A stretch of 8,404 nucleotides of DNA. Origin: CAG-390 sp051867815. GTDB lineage: Bacteria > Bacillota > Clostridia > Oscillospirales > CAG-272. The stretch is taken from assembly GCA_051867815.1 (NCBI GenBank), contig JBJDZD010000099.1:1-8404 (forward strand), written 5' to 3'. Positions 1 through 6,172 of this stretch are shown piece after piece. Position 1 is the stretch's first letter. Each line of letters opens with the position of its first letter. The position numbers and the translations under genes are program-made. Below the pieces are notes generated by a model. That model did no database searches. It was not told where the DNA came from and worked only from the letters and a program-made list of their open reading frames with translations.

Positions 1-2404
1 GGGTGAACGATTTATGGTACTCTCGCCCGTCGTAAGGGCAAAGAAGGGTATGCACGAAAAGGTGCTTGCCGATGCAAAGAGATCCGGCTATACACGCGTC
101 CGCATCGACGGCAGTCTTTACGATCTTGACGAGGACATCAAGCTCGATAAGAATCTCCGCCATTCCATTGAGGTGGTCGTCGACCGCCTTGTAATGCGTG
201 AGGGCATTCGCTCGCGACTTTCGGATTCGGTAGAGACCGCGCTCTCACTTGCCGAGGGCAGACTGCTTATCGTTACCGTTCCCCGTGACGAGAGCGAGCC
301 GAGGGAGCTTGAGTTCTCGCAGGCGTATGCCTGCGAGGAGCACGGCATCTCCTTTGGTGAGCTTGAGCCGCGCATGTTCTCGTTCAATAATCCCCAGGGC
401 GCATGCCCCGCCTGTTCCGGTCTCGGCGTAACGCGCCGCATCTCACCCGAGAAGATAATCCCCGACCTTTCGCTGTCTCTCTCGCAGGGAGCGGTAGCCG
501 TCAACGGCTTCAAGACCCTCGTTGAGGAAAGCTGGAACGGTCCTCTCGTTCTTGCCGTTGCCAAAAAATACGGCTTCGACCTGGACACGCCCCTTTCCGA
601 ATACACCGATGAGCAGATGAATATCCTCCTCTACGGCACGGGCGACGAAAAATTCCACGTCATACGCTATTTCGGCAAGGAAGCCCACGAGCGCGATGCG
701 AAATTTGAGGGCATCATCCCGATAATCGAGCAGAGGATGCAATACGGCGGAATGGAATCCTATTATGAAGATTTCGTCGAGGAGATACCCTGCGCCAGGT
801 GCGGTGGCAGAAGGCTTAACGAAATGTCGCTTGCCGTAACGGTCGGCGGACTTGCCATCGACGAATTCTGCGATCTCTCCGTTGCAAACGCGCTTGAGTT
901 GATGAACGGTGACACCCTTGCCCTCACACCGAGCGAGGAAAAGATATCCAAGGAAATACTTAAGGAGATACGCGCGCGCCTCTCCTTCCTCGTCAGCGTC
1001 GGTCTTGACTATCTTACGCTTTCGCGCCGTGCCGGAACGCTTTCGGGCGGTGAAGCGCAGAGAATAAGGCTTGCAACGCAGATAGGCTCGTCCCTCGTCG
1101 GCGTGCTTTACGTTCTTGACGAGCCGAGCATCGGACTGCATCAGCGCGACAGCGAACGCCTCATCAACACGCTTTGCAGACTGCGCGACCTCGGCAACAC
1201 CGTCATCGTCGTTGAGCATGACGAGGAGATGATGAAGCGTGCGGACTTTATCGTGGATATCGGCCCGGGTGCCGGAGTTCACGGCGGTCAAGTTGTTGCC
1301 GCAGGCACTCCGGAGGAGGTCATGAGGAATGAAAATTCGCTCACGGGAGCGTATCTTTCGGGCAGAAAATTCATTCCCGTTCCCGAAACGCGCCGCCCCG
1401 GAAACGGCAAATTCCTTTCCGTCCGCGGTGCAGAGGTAAACAACCTCAAAAAAGTCAACGTTGATATCCCCCTCGGATGCTTCGTTTGTGTGACCGGCGT
1501 TTCCGGCTCGGGTAAATCGTCGCTCGTGAACGGCGTGATTGATCCCGTCCTTCTTACCAAGCTCAACGGCGCGCGCCGCAAGGCGGGCAAGCACATATCC
1601 GTTGAGGGCATCGAGTATCTTGACAAGGTCATTGATATCGACCAAAGCCCCATCGGGCGCACGCCCCGTTCAAACCCGGCAACGTATACGGGTCTGTTTA
1701 ACGAAATACGCTCGCTGTTTGCAAAGACGCCGGACGCCATAGCTCGCGGCTACGGGCCGGGAAGGTTCTCCTTCAATGTCAAGGGCGGACGCTGTGAAGC
1801 TTGCGGCGGTGACGGCGTCAAGTGTATAGAAATGCATTTTCTTCCGGACGTTTACGTCACCTGCGACGTATGTAAGGGCCATAAATACAACCGCGACACT
1901 CTTGAGGTCAAATATAAGGGAAAGAATATTTACGAAGTGCTTGAAATGACCGTGGAGGAGGGCCTTGTGTTCTTCGACAGCATCCCGAAGATACGCAAGT
2001 ATCTCGCCACACTCTGCGACGTCGGACTCGGCTATATCAAGATAGGTCAATCCTCAACCACCATTTCGGGCGGTGAAGCGCAGAGAGTCAAGCTTGCCAC
2101 GGAGCTTGCGCGCCGCGGCACGGGTAAGACCATGTACATCCTTGACGAGCCGACCACGGGTCTGCACACCGACGATGTCTCGCGCCTTCTGGGTGTCCTG
2201 AACCGCCTTGTCGATGCCGGCAATACCGTTCTCGTCATCGAGCATAATCCCGAGGTCATCAAGTGCGCCGACTACATCATCGACCTCGGCCCCGAGGGCG
2301 GAGACGGCGGAGGAACCGTCGTGGCAACGGGAACGCCTGAAGAAGTCGCAAAGGTCGAGGCATCCTATACGGGCAAGTTCCTAAGAGCATCACTCAATTT
2401 ATGA
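1..2404 (+). CDS. uvrA: UvrABC excinuclease subunit A, 5'-truncated by the window edge
   Basis: This is UvrA, the ATP-dependent damage sensor of nucleotide excision repair, which acts as a dimer on DNA and loads UvrB. The reading frame is open from base 2, and the ATG at 14 is internal (the PVVR motif follows it), so about 150 N-terminal residues, including the first Walker A, lie upstream. Numbering the ATG at 14 as residue 1, I see the UvrB-binding/insertion region (about 1-100); a zinc site with C107, H110, C131 and C134; a CxxC pair at 260/263; ABC signature LSGGE 343-347 with Walker B LYVLDEP (365-371) and H402; a second Walker A, GVSGSGKSS (495-503); a second zinc site C594, C597, C617, C620; signature ISGGE 684-688; Walker B YILDEP ending at 712; and H744. 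About 800 visible residues fit a family length near 940-950. The first zinc site is C-x2-H rather than C-x2-C. The gene ends in TGA at 2402 and is followed by a hairpin terminator. Identification is secure. Confidence 0.98.
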   Translation, partial: GERFMVLSPVVRAKKGMHEKVLADAKRSGYTRVRIDGSLYDLDEDIKLDKNLRHSIEVVVDRLVMREGIRSRLSDSVETALSLAEGRLLIVTVPRDESEPRELEFSQAYACEEHGISFGELEPRMFSFNNPQGACPACSGLGVTRRISPEKIIPDLSLSLSQGAVAVNGFKTLVEESWNGPLVLAVAKKYGFDLDTPLSEYTDEQMNILLYGTGDEKFHVIRYFGKEAHERDAKFEGIIPIIEQRMQYGGMESYYEDFVEEIPCARCGGRRLNEMSLAVTVGGLAIDEFCDLSVANALELMNGDTLALTPSEEKISKEILKEIRARLSFLVSVGLDYLTLSRRAGTLSGGEAQRIRLATQIGSSLVGVLYVLDEPSIGLHQRDSERLINTLCRLRDLGNTVIVVEHDEEMMKRADFIVDIGPGAGVHGGQVVAAGTPEEVMRNENSLTGAYLSGRKFIPVPETRRPGNGKFLSVRGAEVNNLKKVNVDIPLGCFVCVTGVSGSGKSSLVNGVIDPVLLTKLNGARRKAGKHISVEGIEYLDKVIDIDQSPIGRTPRSNPATYTGLFNEIRSLFAKTPDAIARGYGPGRFSFNVKGGRCEACGGDGVKCIEMHFLPDVYVTCDVCKGHKYNRDTLEVKYKGKNIYEVLEMTVEEGLVFFDSIPKIRKYLATLCDVGLGYIKIGQSSTTISGGEAQRVKLATELARRGTGKTMYILDEPTTGLHTDDVSRLLGVLNRLVDAGNTVLVIEHNPEVIKCADYIIDLGPEGGDGGGTVVATGTPEEVAKVEASYTGKFLRASLNL

Positions 2405-2412
2405 TATCACAA

Positions 2413-2460
2413 AGCCAAAATAACGGAGCTGCCTGCGCATCTCCGTTGTTTTGGCTCTTT
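2413..2460 (+). terminator. Rho-independent terminator after uvrA
   Basis: A 16-bp stem, AGCCAAAATAACGGAG (2413-2428) with CTCCGTTGTTTTGGCT (2441-2456), closes a 12-nt loop with only one G-U wobble. It starts 9 nt after the uvrA stop. The T-run is short (CTTT), so termination may be leaky, but the stem is strong and correctly placed. Confidence 0.8.
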
Positions 2461-2510
2461 GCCGCAAGCTCCCAAGGCAAACGACATGCCGCAAGATTCC
2501 ATGTATTTGT
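2457..2510. repeat. Short repeat-containing spacer after the uvrA terminator
   Basis: TGCCGCAAG occurs twice, at 2460-2468 and 2487-2495, 27 bp apart. TTTGCC (2458-2463) can pair with GGCAAA (2476-2481). Together with the terminator stem this makes a GC-richer, hairpin-prone block in an otherwise AT-rich spacer. It could be an interspersed intergenic repeat of the genome or simply leftover sequence. No gene is supported here. Confidence 0.3.
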
Positions 2511-2551
2511 TGAATATGCACAAAATATGCATATATTCACATGATTATGCA
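2511..2551. promoter_or_regulatory. Cluster of TATGCA hexamers upstream of the transporter promoter
   Basis: The hexamer TATGCA occurs at 2515-2520, 2526-2531 and 2546-2551, which are 11 and 20 bp apart and so roughly on one face of the helix. A related TATGCG lies at 2618 and another TATGCA at 2630, around the promoter. The cluster also contains TGAAT and ATTCA half-sites. It could be a regulator-binding array, perhaps accessory half-sites for an arginine repressor. The region is AT-rich, so chance occurrence is possible. Confidence 0.3.
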
Positions 2552-2552
2552 T

Positions 2553-2597
2553 AAAAAATGAAAAAAATTCAAAAAAATCCGAAAAAATTTCAAAAAA
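2553..2597 (+). promoter_or_regulatory. Five phased A-tracts: UP element / curved DNA
   Basis: A-tracts of 6-7 bases lie at 2553-2558, 2561-2567, 2571-2577, 2582-2587 and 2592-2597. Their centres are about 9-10 bp apart, which is one helical turn. The last ends 4 bp before the -35 box. In-phase A-tracts are known to curve DNA, and A-rich DNA in this position acts as an UP element for the RNA polymerase alpha C-terminal domain. I infer that this strengthens the transporter promoter. Confidence 0.65.
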
Positions 2598-2601
2598 GGG
2601 G

Positions 2602-2630
2602 TTGACAAATGAATAATTATGCGTTATAAT
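2602..2630 (+). promoter_or_regulatory. Perfect consensus sigma-A promoter for the amino acid transporter
   Basis: The -35 is TTGACA (2602-2607) and the -10 is TATAAT (2625-2630), separated by exactly 17 bp. Both boxes match the consensus completely. Transcription should start near 2637, giving a leader of about 33 nt before the ATG at 2670. The phased A-tracts upstream would add strength, so this is probably a very strong promoter that needs repression to be controlled. Confidence 0.88.
2608..2625 (+). promoter_or_regulatory. Possible ARG-box (ArgR/AhrC) operator in the promoter spacer
   Basis: The 18-mer at 2608-2625 (core TGAATAATTATGC) matches 13 of 18 positions of the Bacillus AhrC box as I recall it (CATGAATAAAAATKCAAK). 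It fills the spacer between -35 and -10, where a bound repressor would block RNA polymerase. The downstream genes encode a polar amino acid importer, which fits arginine-repressor control. This is inference from one degenerate match in AT-rich DNA. Confidence 0.35.
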
Positions 2631-2669
2631 ATGCATCATCAACCAACAACCGAAAGGAAACAAAAAATC

Positions 2670-3515
2670 ATGAAAAAAATCATCAGCTTCGCAATGGCAG
2701 CTCTTATGCTCCTCTCCCTCTTTGCATTCACCTCTTGCTCCAAGACCGATACGTCAGTTAAGGTTATCGATATCGCCCTCACCTCCGAGGAATACGCGTT
2801 CGCAGTCAAAAAGGGTGACGCAGATCTTCTTGCATCCCTCAACGCATTCCTTAAGACCATTAAGGAAAACGGCGAATTTGAAAAGGTTCTCGAAAAGTAC
2901 TTCGGCTCCGGCACACCCGGCGCAGTCGTTTCCGCAACCAAGGACGAGTCCAAGGATCAGATCGTCGTAGCTACCAATGCCGCATTCGCTCCCTTTGAAT
3001 ATAAGGAAGGCGAGAACTACTACGGTGTTGACATGGAGATCATGAAGATGTACGCAGACTCCGTCGGCAAGGAATTGGTAATCGACAACATGGACTTCGA
3101 TGCGGTTTGCACCTCCGTCGGTCAGGGCAAGTGCGATATCGCAGCCGCAGGCCTTACAGTCAACGAGAAGAGAAAAGAAATCGTTGACTTTACCGATTCT
3201 TACTACAATGCATCTCAGATGCTCGTCGTTATGGCTTCCGATATCACCTTTGATGAGTGCAAGACCGCAGAGGATGTAGAAAAGATTCTCAACGGCTTCG
3301 ACGCAAGCACCAAGTGCGGCGCTCAGGCAGGTACCACCGGTTCCTTCTACGCTAAGGGCGATGAGGATTGGGGCTTTGCGGGCTTCAAGTTCACTACAAG
3401 CGACTACAACAATGCAGGTCTTGCAATTAAGGACATGCAGAACGGCAACATAAACTTCGTCATCATCGACGAAGCACCTGCCAAAAAGCTCGTCGAAACA
3501 TTCAACGCAGACTGA
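2670..3515 (+). CDS. Polar amino acid ABC transporter substrate-binding lipoprotein, apparently circularly permuted
   Basis: This 281-residue extracellular lipoprotein captures an amino acid for the permease and ATPase encoded downstream. The ATG at 2670 is chosen because the signal peptide MKKIISFAMAALMLL starts there and AAAGGA lies 11 nt upstream; an in-frame ATG at 2619 overlaps the promoter. The lipobox is FTS-C23, with an unusual Phe at -3. The domain order is abnormal. Residues 29-78 (VKVIDIALTSEEY to EKYFG) match the usual C-terminal end of family-3 (GlnH/HisJ-like) binding proteins. A linker rich in Ser, Thr, Gly and Ala follows (79-96). The usual N-terminus starts at 98 (VVATNAAFAPFEY), then YGVDMEI 118-124, GLTVNEKRKE 161-170 with the probable carboxylate-binding Arg168, AQAGTTGSFY 218-227 and IIDEAP 265-270 with the probable amino-group-binding Asp267. 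The protein stops eleven residues after that motif, where residues 29-78 would normally come. All expected parts are present once, so it should be functional. The ligand cannot be named from sequence. Confidence 0.93.
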   Translation: MKKIISFAMAALMLLSLFAFTSCSKTDTSVKVIDIALTSEEYAFAVKKGDADLLASLNAFLKTIKENGEFEKVLEKYFGSGTPGAVVSATKDESKDQIVVATNAAFAPFEYKEGENYYGVDMEIMKMYADSVGKELVIDNMDFDAVCTSVGQGKCDIAAAGLTVNEKRKEIVDFTDSYYNASQMLVVMASDITFDECKTAEDVEKILNGFDASTKCGAQAGTTGSFYAKGDEDWGFAGFKFTTSDYNNAGLAIKDMQNGNINFVIIDEAPAKKLVETFNAD

Positions 3516-3521
3516 AAATTT

Positions 3522-3561
3522 ACCGGAGGGGATGCCGGAAAACGGCACCCCTCGGTCTTTT
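3522..3561 (+). terminator. Intra-operon hairpin (attenuator or mRNA 3'-end stabiliser)
   Basis: ACCGGAGGGGATGCCG (3522-3537) pairs with CGGCACCCCTCGGT (3543-3556) across a 5-nt loop, with single-base bulges on the left arm. TTTT follows at 3558-3561. It lies between the binding-protein and permease genes. In such operons a hairpin here commonly terminates part of the transcription or protects the upstream mRNA, giving more binding protein than membrane components. The short U-run suggests partial read-through. Confidence 0.7.
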
Positions 3562-3582
3562 CGCAGAAAGGATTATTAACAT

Positions 3583-4284
3583 ATGAATTGGGGCAAAAGC
3601 TTCGATGTCTTTTGGAAGATCTTTACGGAGCAGGGCGGATATAAGGTCTTTTTGAAGGGACTTCAGACGACGATGCTGATCGCCGTCCTCGGCCTGCTTA
3701 TCGGTATTGCGGTCGGTACCGTGATTGCAACCGTCAAAGTGCTTCCCACGTATAAAAAAACGGTCAGATTTTTGCAGAAGATCTGCGATTTTTACATTGC
3801 CGCGTTCAGAGGAACTCCCATAGTCGTGCAGCTTCTCCTTGCGTATTACGTAATTCCCGATATTATCGGGGTGAATTGGTCGAACGTCAACGTCTGCATT
3901 GCCATATTCGGCCTTAACAGCGGCGCGTACGTTTCCGAGATCATGCGCTCCGGTATCCTTTCCGTCGATCCCGGCCAAATGGAGGCGGGACGCGCTCTCG
4001 GACTCAGCTACGCCGTCACCATGATAAAGATCGTGGTGCCGCAGGCGATCAAGAACATTCTTCCCACACTCGGAAACGAATTCATCTCGCTGATAAAGGA
4101 GACCTCCATCGTCAGCTTCGTCGGCGCTACGGACATTTGCAAATCCTTCAGAGAAATAGGCGACGCGACATACGAATACGTCGTTCCGTATCTTTTCATG
4201 GCAATCGTTTACGTAATTATCGTCCTCATTCTTACGCTGCTTATCAAGCTCCTTGAGGCGTGGCTGCGCAGAAGCGAAAAGTAA
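3583..4284 (+). CDS. Polar amino acid ABC transporter permease (HisM/GlnP-like)
   Basis: This 233-residue inner-membrane permease forms the translocation path of an amino acid importer and probably works as a homodimer, because only one permease gene is present. It carries the family's FRGTP motif (75-79) and the cytoplasmic EAA loop, EAGRALGLS (134-142) through IKNILP (156-161), which docks the ATPase. Hydrophobic segments at about 29-51, 80-97, 102-120, 165-181 and 200-223 fit the five-helix family core. The N-terminal part (GLQTTMLIA) is also typical. The ATG at 3583 has AAAGGA 10 nt upstream, beyond the intergenic hairpin. The ATPase start follows its stop by 14 nt, and that gene's ribosome binding site overlaps this stop codon, suggesting coupled translation. 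Length and motifs are normal. Confidence 0.95.
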   Translation: MNWGKSFDVFWKIFTEQGGYKVFLKGLQTTMLIAVLGLLIGIAVGTVIATVKVLPTYKKTVRFLQKICDFYIAAFRGTPIVVQLLLAYYVIPDIIGVNWSNVNVCIAIFGLNSGAYVSEIMRSGILSVDPGQMEAGRALGLSYAVTMIKIVVPQAIKNILPTLGNEFISLIKETSIVSFVGATDICKSFREIGDATYEYVVPYLFMAIVYVIIVLILTLLIKLLEAWLRRSEK

Positions 4285-4298
4285 AGGAGAAAAACGAA

Positions 4299-5102
4299 AT
4301 GAATAAGAATAATGCAAACGATCTTATCGTCGTTGAAAACCTCCAAAAGACCTATGAGGGTAAGAAGAAAAAGACCGTCCATGCGCTGAACGGCGTTGAC
4401 AATATCATTCATCAGGGTGAAAAGGTCGTTATAATCGGCCCCTCGGGATGCGGAAAAAGCACCTTCCTTCGTTGCCTTAACTGCATGGAGGACCCCACGG
4501 GCGGTGCGATATATTTTGACGGCGAGAACATTGCCGATTTCAAAGTCGATATCAACAAGCACCGCGAGAATATCGGCATGGTTTTCCAGCAGTTCAACCT
4601 TTTCGCAAATAAGACGGTTATCGAGAACATCATGCTCGCCCCCGTCTATCTCAAGACCAAGAAGGCAGGCGGTGTTTTTGCCAAGTCCGCGGTCAAAAAG
4701 CAAATAAAGTCTGAGGCGCGCGAGCAGGCGCTCGACCTGCTTGACCGCATCGGACTTAAGGATAAAGCAAATGTTTATCCCTCCCAGCTTTCGGGCGGAC
4801 AGAAACAGCGCGTTGCCATAGTCCGCGCGCTTGCTATGAACCCCAAGGTCATGCTCTTTGACGAGCCGACCTCTGCACTCGACCCCGAAATGGTCGGTGA
4901 GGTGCTTGAGCTTATGAAGCAGCTTGCAAACGACGGAATGACCATGGTCGTGGTTACCCACGAGATGGGCTTTGCACGCGAGGTCGCGGATCGTGTCATC
5001 TTTATGTGTGACGGTAAGATCGCGGAGGAGGGAACGCCCGAAGAGATCTTCGGCAACCCGCAGAATCCGAGAACAAAGCAGTTCCTCGACAGCATTCTTT
5101 AA
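4299..5102 (+). CDS. Polar amino acid ABC transporter ATP-binding protein (GlnQ/HisP-like)
   Basis: This 267-residue cytoplasmic ATPase powers the importer. The ATG at 4299 is preferred over an in-frame ATG at 4260 inside the permease gene, because AAAGGAG (4283-4289) sits 9 nt upstream and homology begins at LIVVENLQKTY. It shows Walker A GPSGCGKS (47-54), Q-loop VFQQFNLF (Gln97), signature LSGGQKQR (164-171), Walker B MLFDEP (185-190), D-loop SALD (192-195) and switch His221. The family is usually about 240 residues. The extra length comes from a basic insert near 21-26 (GKKKKT) and a longer helical-domain segment at about 118-135 (KTKKAGGVFAKSAVKK). The usual AIARALAM is AIVRALAM here. It is the last gene of the transporter unit, followed by a strong terminator. 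Confidence 0.96.
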   Translation: MNKNNANDLIVVENLQKTYEGKKKKTVHALNGVDNIIHQGEKVVIIGPSGCGKSTFLRCLNCMEDPTGGAIYFDGENIADFKVDINKHRENIGMVFQQFNLFANKTVIENIMLAPVYLKTKKAGGVFAKSAVKKQIKSEAREQALDLLDRIGLKDKANVYPSQLSGGQKQRVAIVRALAMNPKVMLFDEPTSALDPEMVGEVLELMKQLANDGMTMVVVTHEMGFAREVADRVIFMCDGKIAEEGTPEEIFGNPQNPRTKQFLDSIL

Positions 5103-5106
5103 TGTC

Positions 5107-5150
5107 ATACGCACCGTTTCACCCTAAACGGTGCGTATTTATTTATTATT
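5107..5150 (+). terminator. Strong Rho-independent terminator of the transporter operon
   Basis: A perfect 13-bp stem, ATACGCACCGTTT (5107-5119) with AAACGGTGCGTAT (5126-5138), encloses a 6-nt loop and is followed by a T-rich tail (TTTATTTATTATT). It begins 4 nt after the ATPase stop and separates the importer from rsmE. Confidence 0.92.
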
Positions 5151-5163
5151 TACAATATCTATA

Positions 5164-5192
5164 TTGACAAAGCTTGAGTTGTAATTTATAAT
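5164..5192 (+). promoter_or_regulatory. Consensus sigma-A promoter for rsmE
   Basis: TTGACA (5164-5169) and TATAAT (5187-5192) are separated by 17 bp, again a perfect consensus. The predicted start near 5199 gives a leader of about 25 nt carrying GAGGAGG (5209-5215), 8 nt before the TTG start at 5224. Confidence 0.87.
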
Positions 5193-5223
5193 AGTAAAGC
5201 ATTTTTTAGAGGAGGACTGTACT

Positions 5224-5973
5224 TTGCCTCGCTTTTTTGTTAGTAAAGAAAACATTGATGAAGCATCACAAACGATTTACGTACTCGGGGAGGATGCGTT
5301 CCATATCGCGCGCTCCCTGCGCATGGCGGTCGGTGACGCGCTCACCGTTTGCGACGGGGAAGGCAGGGACTATGAGTGTGCCCTGACCAAGATTCGCGAC
5401 AGCGAAGTGATCTGCGAGATAAACGCCGCATTGGACTGCCCGGCGGAGCCGCCGTATAAGGCGACCGTCTATCAGGCTCTCGTTAAGGGTGACCGTCTTG
5501 ATACGACCATCCAAAAGTCCGTTGAGTTCGGTGCTTGCCGCATTGTTCCTTTCGAGTCATCCCGTTGCATAGTTCGCCTGAAGAACGAAAAGGATGGTGC
5601 AAAGACCGTGCGCCGTCGCCGTATAGCGACTGAGGCAGCTAAGCAATGCGGACGCGGCATCATCCCGGAGGTTGCCGAGCCACTCGAGTTCAAGGCAATG
5701 CTTGCCGAAGCGGTAAGGAGCGACCTTACTGTTTTCTGCTACGAAAAGGAGGGCGAAAACATGCTCGGCGCGGCGCTCTCTGCACTAAAAACAGAGCCTC
5801 CGAAAACGGTTTCCGTTATCGTCGGTCCCGAGGGCGGCTTCTCGCCGGAGGAGGCAGAGGCGGCAAAGGAAGCCGGCATCCGCGTCTTCGGCCTTGGAAA
5901 ACGCATCCTACGCACGGAGAGCGCGGCGGCGTTCGTTCTTGCCTGTCTTTCGTCCGAATTTGAGCTTAGGTGA
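5224..5973 (+). CDS. rsmE: 16S rRNA (uracil1498-N3)-methyltransferase
   Basis: RsmE transfers a methyl group from S-adenosylmethionine to N3 of U1498 in the small-subunit rRNA decoding region, acting on assembled 30S subunits. The 249 residues fit the usual length. The N-terminal PUA-like RNA-binding domain (about 1-70) contains HIARSLRMAVGD (27-38), matching the family's HxxxVLR..xGD pattern. The SPOUT-class catalytic domain follows, with ALVKGDRLDTTIQKSVEFG (85-103), GPEGGF (201-206) and LGKRILRTESA (224-234), the last two forming the cofactor-binding trefoil knot. The start is a TTG with a near-ideal GAGGAGG 8 nt upstream, and no in-frame ATG is better placed. In many Firmicutes this gene sits next to prmA or dnaJ. 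Here it has its own promoter and stands alone between a transporter and a regulator. No convincing terminator follows it. Confidence 0.96.
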   Translation: MPRFFVSKENIDEASQTIYVLGEDAFHIARSLRMAVGDALTVCDGEGRDYECALTKIRDSEVICEINAALDCPAEPPYKATVYQALVKGDRLDTTIQKSVEFGACRIVPFESSRCIVRLKNEKDGAKTVRRRRIATEAAKQCGRGIIPEVAEPLEFKAMLAEAVRSDLTVFCYEKEGENMLGAALSALKTEPPKTVSVIVGPEGGFSPEEAEAAKEAGIRVFGLGKRILRTESAAAFVLACLSSEFELR

Positions 5974-6068
5974 CTCCGTTTGTGCGGTTTTTTGCGCTCT
6001 TTGGGCTTTGTTTATGAATTATTTACAAAAACAAGTGTCCTAAATTAGAAGAAATAATCAAAAACCTA

Positions 6069-6097
6069 TTGAAATTTTACAAAAAATGATGTAAAAT
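6069..6097 (+). promoter_or_regulatory. Promoter of the regulator-ftsEX operon with embedded inverted repeat
   Basis: TTGAAA (6069-6074) and TAAAAT (6092-6097) are 17 bp apart, a good sigma-A promoter with start near 6104 and a leader of about 69 nt. A perfect 7-bp inverted repeat, ATTTTAC (6074-6080) and GTAAAAT (6091-6097) with 10 bp between, fills the spacer and -10. It could be an operator, possibly for the regulator's own product, or chance in AT-rich DNA. The rest of 5974-6172 is AT-rich with no gene or clear terminator. Confidence 0.6.
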
Positions 6098-6172
6098 ATA
6101 GTACAGTATATACAAAATTACAACAAATTCATTTATACTGCTTCTTGGCAGAAAGGATAGGATCAAATTAGG

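Noticed and set aside
2394..2663. 89-codon open frame on the - strand across the uvrA/transporter spacer
   Set aside because: It runs through the terminator, the phased A-tracts and the consensus promoter. Its Phe-rich middle is just the A-tracts read backwards, and it has no credible family features.
2619..2669. Upstream in-frame ATG for the binding-protein gene
   Set aside because: It overlaps the -10 box and precedes the predicted transcription start, and the signal peptide begins at 2670 with its own ribosome site.
2754..2908. Reading the N-terminal module of the binding protein as a duplicated domain
   Set aside because: The C-terminus lacks this module, and no second copy exists in any frame downstream, so the part has been moved rather than duplicated.
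5974..6068. Terminator for rsmE around CCGTTTGTGCGGTTTTTT
   Set aside because: Only a 3-bp stem can form before the T-run, and an AT-rich 7-bp repeat further on (6018-6024 with 6052-6058) is too weak. No terminator is supported.
6138..6151. Hairpin in the regulator's leader (CTGC/GCAG)
   Set aside because: A 4-bp stem is too short to support a regulatory RNA or riboswitch call.
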